From Diphasiastrum complanatum (taxonomy: Eukaryota; Streptophyta; Lycopodiopsida; Lycopodiales; Lycopodiaceae), in the NCBI GenBank assembly GCA_029204225.1, contig CM055107.1, positions 7,410,873 through 7,474,872 of the forward strand: a DNA stretch of 64,000 nt, given 5' to 3'. The notes below the pieces were generated by a model. It was not told where the DNA came from. It ran no database searches and saw only the letters and a list, made by a program, of their open reading frames with translations. Below, in pieces: positions 56,525 through 64,000 of this stretch; position 1 is the first letter of the stretch; the number at the start of each line of letters is the position of its first letter. The translations under genes were made by a program, and so were the position numbers.

Positions 56525-57502
56525 TCAAAGAATAATGTCATCAACATAAATTAGAAGAATGACAATATTGCTATCAACAAACTTTAGATACATGGAAGGA
56601 TCATAGTCACTAAGAGTAAATCCTAGTGAGATAAGAAAAGAATAAAGTCTTGAATACCATGATCTTGGTGCTTGCTTGAGTCCATAAAGACTTTTGAAGA
56701 GCAAGCACACTTTGGACTCATCCTTGATGAATCCTTGAGGTTGTTCCATATAGATCTCCTCCTCAAGATAACCATTTAGAAAAGCATTGGATACATCTAA
56801 TTGGAACACCTTCCACTTGAAGAAACAAGCAAGAGAAATAAGAATTCTTACTGTCACCATCTTTGCAATGGGTGCAAAGGTCTCCTCATAATCAAGGCCA
56901 CGGATCTGAGCAAATTCTTTGGCACATAATCTTGCTTTATGATTGTTGATGGTGCCATCATGATTGAACTTGACCCGAAATACCCACTTGCAACCAATCA
57001 CATGCTTGTTGGATGGAGGATCCACAAGCTCCCAAGTATTGTTGGTGATCAATGCATCATACTCTTGCTTAATGGCATCATACCACTCCTTGGTATTGAG
57101 TGCCTCTTGTACATTCTTTGGCTCTTTATGAGAGACATAAAAAACATAATTAGTGGAATCAAGATCCACTTGTTTTCCTTTGTCAACATATGAGAGCCTC
57201 TTAGGCTCGGATCTATCTTTCATGGATCTTCTTGGTGAGAAAATCCGAGGAGAGTCTTCTTTAAATCTCGACCCCATCACATCATGATTGTCTTCAAAAT
57301 CAATAAATGGTGATGCATCCATAGATTTCTTGATCTCGGCCTCTTCAAAAGATGAGTGTTGATATTCATGAAAGACAACATCTCTACTTTCAATAACTTG
57401 AGAAGTAGAGAGTATAAAGACTCTATAGGCCTTTTTGGTGGATGAGTATCCAACCATGATCCCTTTGTATGCACTAGGATCTTCTTTCTTCCTTGTTTCC
57501 AA
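56525..57502 (-). pseudogene. Copia B reverse transcriptase N-terminal and palm region
   Basis: Open for 325 codons. The beginning (KGIMVGYSSTKKAYRVF, ESRDVVFHE) is the region after the integrase core. RT starts around NTWELVDPPSNKHVIGCKWVFR and continues with KARLCAKEF-Q--GLDYEETFAPIAKMVTVR, VFQLDVSNAFLNGYLEEEIYM, GLKQAPRSWY and the catalytic LLIYVDDIIL. A stop follows directly. The conserved V-KGF-Q is A-KEF here. It would copy element RNA into DNA. Confidence 0.93.
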
Positions 57503-57990
57503 GGGAATATGGACAAAGCATATGCATCCAAAAACTCTAAGATGATCAACCTTAGGCTTCTATATGGTGACTTTCCTCCAAGAGTTATATGTGAGAGCCT
57601 ATTGCAAAGATAATTTGCACAATTAATGGCTTCTCCCCAAAAATCTTTGGGCAAAGATGCCTCAATTCTCATAGATTTTGTACATTCACATAGAGATCTA
57701 TTCTTTCTCTCGGCCACCCCATTTTGAGATGGAGAGTAAGCACAAGAGAACTCTCTTTTGATGCCTTCAAGCTCACAAAAATCTTGAAATTTATTGGAGA
57801 TATATTCACCACCTCCATCACTTCTAAGAGCTTTAATCTTGAATGAGAATTGCTTCTCTACATAAGCTTTGAAAATAAGGAAATGATCAAACACCATAGA
57901 TTTAGAAGCAAGAAGATATATTCAAGTGAATCTTGTGAAATCATCAATGAAAGTAACAAAACAACTGGCTCCTCCCTTGCTTGTAGTTGA
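57277..57990 (-). pseudogene. Copia B integrase core, frameshifted
   Basis: Reading from the right: ELIYSNVHFS, where the first catalytic Asp (usually LIHSDV) is Asn, then FVTFIDDFTRFT followed by a TGA in place of Trp. Then KIKALRSDGGGEYISNKF with the second Asp and QNGVAERKNRSL with the Glu, and PKDFWGEAINCANYL. The frame changes near 57560 into the RT frame. The overlap with the neighbouring frames reflects these shifts. Inactive in this copy. Confidence 0.9.
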
Positions 57991-59173
57991 TGAGAAATGC
58001 ACATTCGAGTAGATTAACTCCAAAGGATGCTTGCTTTTGATAGAAGATCTTGTAATGGCTTTTTGTGAGATCTAGCAATAGCACAAGCCTCACAAGGCTT
58101 GATCTTCTTGGAGAATGACTTTGGCAAGCCAATAACTTTGCTTCTTTGATCATAGAGAGCATGGATTTGTAGTTGGGATGTTCCAACCTCCTATGCCATA
58201 ATTCCTCCATAGAGAGCTTGTTCACAAGAGCAACATTACAAGCATTCACATACTCATTTGGATCTAGTTTATAGATGCCTCCAAATCTAGATCCTAATGC
58301 AAGTATCTCATCATTCTTCTTGATAGTGCAAGTATCAACATTGAATTTTACATCAAGGCCATTATCAAACAATTGGCCAACACTAATAAGATTCTTAGTA
58401 AGCTTAGGTACATAAAGAACTTTAGAGAGAGAAAGAAATTTAGAGGATGCAAGCTTCAAGGGAATGTTCCCTATGCCTTCAATAGGACATTCAAAATCAT
58501 TTGCTGTGTATATTGATTTCTTGACTCCATCATAAGGTGCAATAGAAGAGAAAGTGTCCTTGGAGCTACACATATGTGAAGAGGCTCCACTATCAATATA
58601 CCATAGGCCATCCTTCTTGAAAGGAGTAGATGAGAAACTAGAGACCATAAGAGATCCCTCTCCATCACTTGCAATAGTGTCTTCCTTCTCATTGATAATG
58701 TTGGCTTGCTTGAGTTGATTCTTCTTCTTGAAGCAATTGGTGGCATAATGGCCTTTCTTGCCACAATAAAAGCACTTGATATTCTTCTTCTTGAGCTTGG
58801 ATGATGAAGCATTAGAGAAATCATCTTCTTCCTCATCTTTGTCTTTGGATTTGACTTTGTCCTTACTTGAGGATTGTTGATGTTGGTTCTTGCTCCTCCC
58901 TTTGTGCTTATCCTTGGCAAAGAGAGCTTTGCCATCATTATGAGTGAGAGAGAGCTTGTCCATTCTCAAGAGCTTGTACTCTTGTCTTGATTCTTTTGAA
59001 ATTAGCACACTTTGGAGAGCCTCCAAATTTGGTAGCTCCTCCTTAATGGCATAGGATTGGACAAGGTTATCAAATTCACTTCTCAAGCCATTGAGAATGA
59101 CTTGAACTAGCTCATTTTGATTGATGGAATCACCAATACAAGCAAGTTCTCTATGAATATCTTTTACTCTCAA
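57944..59173 (-). pseudogene. Copia B gag C-terminus, zinc knuckle, protease, pre-integrase
   Basis: Starts within gag (DIHRELACIGDSINQNELVQVILNGL), then a Lys-rich segment, the zinc knuckle CFYCGKKGHYATNC, the protease site LWYIDSGASSHMCSS with the catalytic Asp, the VLYVPKLTKNLISVGQL block and the pre-integrase motif ELWHRRLEHPNYKSM. After that (near 58090) the frame shifts and the last ~60 residues are nonsense. The sequence is clearly homologous to the Gag-protease ORF of element A (both have NELVQ/EDLVQ-IVLNGL and a closely similar knuckle). Confidence 0.92.
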
Positions 59174-59604
59174 AACATAACTAGAAGCACTCTCATCACT
59201 CTTTTGGCTACTTTGAAAGATTTGATTCCTAAGAATGAGAAGCCTAGAGTATTCTTAGCCTCATAGATAGCCTTGAGACAGTCCCAAGCTTCTTTGGCTA
59301 TTGTACAAGTACCTATCTCCCTCAATATCTCATTAGAGACATTCATCTTAATGTAGTGGAGAGCCATTCTAGCTCTCTTTTTGTATTTTTGAACCTCTTG
59401 AAGAACTTGTGGTTCTTCTTCAAGGCCAAGAACTATGTCCATCACATATTGAAGGATCAAGATGGACTCCATCTTCATTTTCCAAATCAAATAGTTTGAA
59501 GTGGACAATCTTTCACTTGGTTCCAACAAGGATGAACCCATTGAAGACATTTGAAGTGAAGAAAACTCAAATGATGAACAATAAATGTTGCTACACATGC
59601 TCAA
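59170..59604 (-). pseudogene. Copia B gag N-terminus
   Basis: The likely start is the Met of MGSSLLEPSERLSTSNYL, about 20 residues inside the longest frame, by comparison with MGSAGAYLLEASERLNSTNY in element A. LIWKMKMESILI, RARMALHYIKMNVSNEIL and EAWDCLKAIYEAKNT follow; a frameshift near 59245 then ends the match. Gag builds the particle and binds element RNA. Confidence 0.9.
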
Positions 59605-60293
59605 TAGGATCCAATAATAGAGTACTATCTCCTCCTATGAAAGACCTTGCAACTATTTGTGAATTGATTCTCACTAGCTACACAAATCTCTCTAAAACAA
59701 GATCTATTTCACATCAAATGATGGAGTATAGGCAAAGTTAGGGTCAAACAGTCTTAGCACGTGTGAAGTACACTAGGAAACCAAGTTTGACTCAAATACA
59801 ATGATATTGCATGAAACAAAATGGCTAAGATCTCAAAATAGTGCCTAGATCACATATAGATGAGATTGGTAAGCATACAACTGTGATTTTGGATCAACCA
59901 AGCAATCTCTTGACCAAACCAAATGTGTCCACCCAGGTCTAGGTGCCCTACCTAACCCTCTTCAAAAGCTTATAACTTTTGATTGGCTCAACCAAATGGA
60001 ATGAAACTGATTGCATCAAAAACTAGACAAAAATAACTTCAAAACAAGCTATCTAGCAAGATTTTTGGATCAAGCATGAGAGAGAACTTCCAAACTGAAA
60101 TTGGATGTTTCTCACACGTGTCTGAGCACCTAATTCCATACAGTACTAGGTCAGATCCAATCAATGTCCTTTTGATCTCTTTTGATCCAAAATTGAACAA
60201 AATAGCTAGGAAAATGGACCTTGACAATTTCTAGCTCAAGATTGATGAATAGTTTTCACTTAAATGGATCAAAATGCATGGTAACCTTAGGTA
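59605..60293 (-). other. 5' leader of copia element B
   Basis: Non-coding between gag and the gag-proximal PBS. No structured repeat like that in the element A leader was seen. Confidence 0.55.
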
Positions 60294-60306
60294 GGCTCTG
60301 ATACCA
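60294..60306 (-). promoter_or_regulatory. Gag-proximal primer binding site (copia B)
   Basis: Minus strand TGGTATCAGAGCC, directly next to the small LTR at 60307-60450 with no spacer. Confidence 0.93.
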
Positions 60307-60450
60307 TGTTGGAAATCCATAAATCATAATATGGATGGACAAACTAGGATTCGAACCTAGGACCTCCCTCATACCGGATGGGATGCTCTACCATTGAGCT
60401 ATCCGCCCTGTTTGATAGTTCTCTCTAGAGTGTGGATTGATATTCCAACA
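60307..60450 (-). repeat. TRIM-like small LTR, 144 bp
   Basis: Ends are TGTTGGAAATCC and GATATTCCAACA, giving an 8 bp perfect terminal inverted repeat (TGTTGGAA/TTCCAACA). It is flanked by a PBS on one side and a PPT on the other, the exact arrangement expected of an LTR. The size fits terminal-repeat retrotransposons in miniature. It holds a 73 bp tRNA-like sequence. Confidence 0.85.
60336..60408 (-). tRNA. tRNA-derived sequence inside the small LTR (probable pseudo-tRNA)
   Basis: The minus strand folds as a 73 nt tRNA-like sequence. The acceptor arms GGGCGGA and TTTGTCC pair at all seven positions (three G-U) with discriminator A. The D arm is GCTC/GAGC. The T arm is CTAGG-TTCGAAT-CCTAG, fully paired. 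Box A (TAGCTCAATGG) and box B (GGTTCGAATCC) match the Pol III consensus. The anticodon arm (CCCATCCGGTATGAGGG) has a mismatch or bulge and no U33, so no anticodon can be assigned with confidence. It may drive Pol III transcription without making a working tRNA. Confidence 0.75.
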
Positions 60451-60462
60451 CTCCTCCTCAAG
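60451..60462 (-). promoter_or_regulatory. Polypurine tract of TRIM-like unit
   Basis: Minus strand CTTGAGGAGGAG immediately before the small LTR, nearly the same as the tracts of copia elements A and B. Confidence 0.85.
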
Positions 60463-60553
60463 CCACACTTGGTTGGGGTCCTAGCTGTCACCTGCCCCAC
60501 AACTTGGGCCACCTAATCATGGCTTTGACACCATGAACTGATAGGTCTAACTT
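60463..60553 (-). other. TRIM-like internal spacer
   Basis: 91 bp between PPT and the outer PBS, with no coding capacity. With PBS and PPT the internal domain would be 116 bp, in the TRIM range. Confidence 0.75.
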
Positions 60554-60566
60554 GGCTCTGATACCA
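60554..60566 (-). promoter_or_regulatory. LTR-proximal primer binding site
   Basis: Minus strand TGGTATCAGAGCC, directly abutting the 5' LTR of copia element B, identical to the site at 60294-60306. Confidence 0.93.
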
Positions 60567-61302
60567 TTTTGATTTCACACGTGTGGATTGTCCACTACAT
60601 GTACTTGTGATCTCCTAAGGTGTGTAGATGCACCAAGATCAAGACTAGATTGAGATTCAAGATCAATCTTAGATCCTATGGCAAAAACACACTACTACAT
60701 GCATTCAATCACTTCCAACTCTTACTCACACGTGTGGGAAGTATTCAAAAAATATTCTAAGTAAAAACAAGCTGCTCTCCTCGGGTAGAGAGAGAAAAAC
60801 CATCATGAGCTCTCGGGTAGAGAGAGAAAGCTAGAAATCCAATAACACTCAAAATTCACATAATCACCAAATCAATTAGCTTCAAAATGAGGAGTACAAT
60901 GATACTAGTAGATCCACGAGCTACCACTATGCTCAACTATGATTGGACCACACTTTGTCACCTCTTAATCCTATTGGACCATTGGTCCATGCACCTCTTA
61001 ATTCTATTGGACTATATTCAAGCACACCTCAATTTCCTATTGAACCTCACAAGGTTCCACCTCTAAATCCTATTGGACCTCTTGGAATTCATCAAACAAA
61101 AGCATTACACTTGTCTACACTCTAATTGGCACGAGTTTAGCCTCTTACTCTATTTTGGCTCAATAGTGGCACTACAAGTGGAAATGCATAATTTGTCATC
61201 TATGCCAAATTTGTTCCTATCAACATCCTACACCTAGATGTTTGATGTAAAAAACATAAGACCCCTATATCTAACATAGATAATCTTTTTCAATTCTTCA
61301 CA
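60567..61302 (-). repeat. 5' LTR of copia element B
   Basis: 736 bp, partner of 54830-55564. The PBS-side terminus reads TTTTGATTTC on the plus strand, where the partner has TGTTGATTTC. The outer end is AATTCTTCACA. Confidence 0.92.
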
Positions 61303-64000
61303 AGAACCGCAATGAATTGCCGATAGTTTTCACTGTGCTGTTATTTGTAACTTTGGAGTTGGGAATTCCCAGAATGAAAGTTAAAATTTAAATTTTTTCT
61401 TTTTGTTGAATTTCAATTGGTAAAAACTGGAAATCAGTTACTTGTCTGATAGTTTTCTAATTGATGTTGATCAATAGAAATCAGTCAAGTGAACCTTTGT
61501 GCAAGATACTCGTTAAATTTGAATTAAAATCGTCAAACAATATGAAATGACCAGATTGGATGAGTGGCAATAGTATTCTTTACCTAGTCAATAAATTTGA
61601 CAGGATACGGTTCAAGAATTACTGAAATCCTATTGGTGGGATTTCCATTCATGTAATTTCATATTCTATGTTTGGATAGGTTTTGTCAATATTAACGGAG
61701 TAATGCCAAACTAGTCAATAAAAAGGAAGAACAATCCAACTTGTTTGGAAATTTCTAATAATAGGAATTCTGTAACTGATTTCATTTCTAGTAAAATCCT
61801 ATGGTGAATTATATTCAAAAGATCAGACTAGTATTGTTTCATATACTAGTAAATGATTTTTAATATATCAGATATTCAGCCCAGGTATAGGACAAAAATG
61901 AAATTATTTTGGACTTTTTCCTACAATAATTAATTTCAAACATTTACTAATGTCATTACGTCTTCTTGGTACCTTAGCTGAAATAGATTTTCAGGGAACT
62001 GAAAATTCTAAAGAGGGAAGAAGAGTGGACATCAGAAGTAGTAAGTGTGATCGGAAAATGTATTTTGCAGTTAGGATTTTGGTAATCCTTGTAAATAATT
62101 GCTTAATACTAGTTATTAATTTCCTGGTTAGAATTCATTTAGTTGAATTCGTAACTGATATCTTTGTAACCATTGAGTTATCCGCAGTTTTGGATGGCAA
62201 TTGTAATATTAGAAGTGGAATATGATACGTGAATTACACTGGGTCTGTTAGTTGACATAAGCTTGTCCTAAATTTGATGCGTCAGTAGGGGTTTGAGGCT
62301 TGTTAATAACCAGAAAGATTCAGAGTATAATATTGAACCATGTTAATTCTTCTGTCTAAGTCACATAATCAAATGTGGATTTTGTGGTATCCATCTGATA
62401 GGCATGCCAGTCATCCAAATAAAAAATGGATTCTCCAATGTTTGGGAATAAAAGATAATTTCCTATAGTGATTGTAGGACAACTAGATGATAAATTCTTC
62501 TCTAGAATATCAGATAAGGCGGTTAAGGATTTTCTGGAAGGAAAAGCTAATGGTATGGGACATGAAAAATTTTGAAAAGGAAATTCTAGGACTGTAAAGA
62601 TCTGATGATCAATGGTGTGTTTGGTACCTAGTCGCGATATGGGAAAGAAGAAAACCATTCAATCAAATGTGGAGTATTTTGGAAAATTTTGAGGTTTAAT
62701 CTAGATCCCAATGTGGTATCTCATTGTTTACAAAATCAGAGGCCCTCAAATCTATTTCTCGCTTTCTTAACTATTCCTTACTTCTTAACAATTTCTCGAA
62801 TATAAGACATCTGACTGATTTATATAAATTCTTTCCAGCATGAAGTTATTCTTCTGAAAGACTGTTATGTCATATAAATTACTACTTGTGTGAATAGACT
62901 TGGAATTCAGATAAATTCTAAGGTTAAAATGTTTCAATTTCTTAAACCATAAAATTTCTATGTTGCATAAATGGATTTCAATGGAATAACAGTTTCTATC
63001 ACTTACTTAAAAATGTTTGAAGGAGAAGTCCTGTTTGTAATGAAGTGAATTCTTTAGTGGAAGCACTTATTACTGACTTTTCTTGAATAAGATATTTTCA
63101 TATATCATCTTTCCAGTTAACTTTTATGAAAATTTATAATTTCTTTAAAAGGAGGGTTGAAGTGGTGGGATAAAATTCTATTTGGGAATCTGTTGGTTGC
63201 ATAGCTTTCGGAAGAGAGCCAGCTAGGGTAGAGAAATGAGATTGGATCTGAAAGGTATTTCGGATAGATTCAGAGTAAGATGCCTAATTGGAACTTTTCG
63301 AATAAGAAGAATTCTCTAGAGATTGTATGGACAATTTGGATCTAGAACTGGTTTGATATTTGAATCATTATCTATTTGGTAGTACAATAAAAGGTCAAAA
63401 GTTACTAATTTCATTTTTATTGGAATAGAAGTAAGTTTGATCAGAATTTAAGTTTGAGAGTTCTTTATTGGATCAACCTAATCTTAGTTTAAGTACTAGG
63501 ATCAGAGAGGGGTTAATCAAAGGGAGAAATTATGTAATTAGAGGTAAGTGGGATTGGAAAACTGCTGAGAGTGAATTTTATTCGTCTCAGAGATTTTCCG
63601 GATATGTTATTTACTCATGAGGAATATAAAATATTTTGTAGCTGAGTTACAAGATCTCAGTGAGATATGTGAGTAACGTATGTGGGTTCTGGAGGAATCT
63701 GCCAGGTAAGAATGTGTTTATGTACTAGATCATAGTGAGATTATTCTCATATGTGCACGATTAATCTTGTATGAATCTACTATGTAATCCTAGTTACTAA
63801 GGTTATCTAGTGCACTTAACCTAGTCGGTAAACATGAACATATGATCAAGTATTGTTTTGACAGATACTTGCAGAGTTAACAAATCTTTGTAAAGAAGAT
63901 TTATGGATTAACTTATAAATGATTTGGGTAAGGATCTAAATGTGGTGTTATACTAGTATAATTGAATTCTTCACCTAGACATTTGAGTTTTATGAATCAT
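61303..64000. other. AT-rich region with no supported gene
   Basis: The longest frames (61950-62225 plus, 62356-62658 minus) have no recognisable motif or context. There is no LTR, PBS, CRISPR-like or tandem repeat structure. It may be old decayed transposon DNA or intronic sequence. Confidence 0.45.

Larger units (their letters stand above)
54830..61302 (-). mobile_element. Ty1/copia element B, full length, frameshifted, with TRIM-like insert at its 5' end
   Basis: LTRs at 54830-55564 and 60567-61302 enclose gag, protease, integrase, RT and RNase H on the minus strand, in Ty1/copia order. By hand alignment the LTRs differ at about 25 sites (roughly 3-4%), clearly older than element A. Flanking pentamers GGAAC (54825-54829) and AGAAC (61303-61307) agree at four of five bases and are the likely target site duplication. 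Between 5' LTR and gag there are two primer binding sites separated by a small LTR, spacer and PPT. Confidence 0.92.

Noticed and set aside
60336-60408. Genuine functional nuclear tRNA gene
   Set aside because: The anticodon arm has a mismatch or bulge and lacks the invariant U33, and it sits inside a well-bounded LTR. A tRNA-derived promoter element is the better reading, though a tRNA scan should be run.
61950-62225. 91-codon ORF in the right-hand AT-rich region
   Set aside because: No motif, no neighbouring element, and composition typical of chance frames.

Overview
The window looks like nuclear DNA of a land plant with a large, repeat-choked genome. Reverse-transcribing elements use initiator-Met tRNA primer sites (TGGTATCAGAGCC). 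There are nested Ty1/copia and Ty3/gypsy elements, a CACTA-type transposase fragment, and a fragment of a plant-type Xaa-Pro aminopeptidase P gene. No intact host gene was found, and the lineage (seed-free or seed plant) cannot be fixed from this sequence alone. Nearly every coding segment is a decayed or partial mobile-element gene, so this reads as an intergenic or heterochromatic block.

Layout. 339-15103: minus-strand Ty3/gypsy element with a second RNase H downstream of integrase. It is split in gag by a young copia-like element (7302-11827, TSD CCGTT) that encodes one intact Gag-protease-like ORF and no RT. 15104-18078: unassigned DNA, including a G-poor stretch. 18079-20207: decayed plus-strand copia. 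20229-22530: very degenerate AGCTAT-type repeats. 23066-23510: Xaa-Pro aminopeptidase fragment. 25795-26960: another decayed copia with gag joined to integrase. 26949-30137: minus-strand patchwork of a CACTA TNP2 fragment, SET-domain-like fragments split by a LINE RT fragment, and zinc-finger exons. 30640-31470: the AGCTAT repeats again, inverted. 34335-36028: three tandem ~545 bp LTR-like units, each with a (CT)n array. 36164-37708: 5'-truncated LINE with poly(A). 38095-39273: stand-alone gypsy integrase ORF.

40642-54021: an LTR with PBS, then a cluster of non-coding (LARD-like) LTR retrotransposons. Two near-complete copies lie head to head as inverted arms of ~4.5 kb, followed by LTR fragments, a solo LTR and an internally deleted LTR. 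54830-61302: full-length but frameshifted minus-strand copia element. At its 5' end a 260 bp block is wedged that has the parts of a TRIM (PBS, short spacer, PPT, 144 bp LTR); the small LTR carries a tRNA-derived sequence with Pol III A and B boxes. 61303-64000: AT-rich DNA with nothing recognisable.

How the parts work together: the elements without RT (the Gag-protease copia, the LARD pair and the TRIM-like unit) keep LTR ends, PBS and PPT of the kind the autonomous copia lineage here uses, so they are plausibly parasites mobilised in trans by copia enzymes. The TRIM-like unit with a tRNA-bearing LTR fused into a copia 5' end is the most unusual object in the window.
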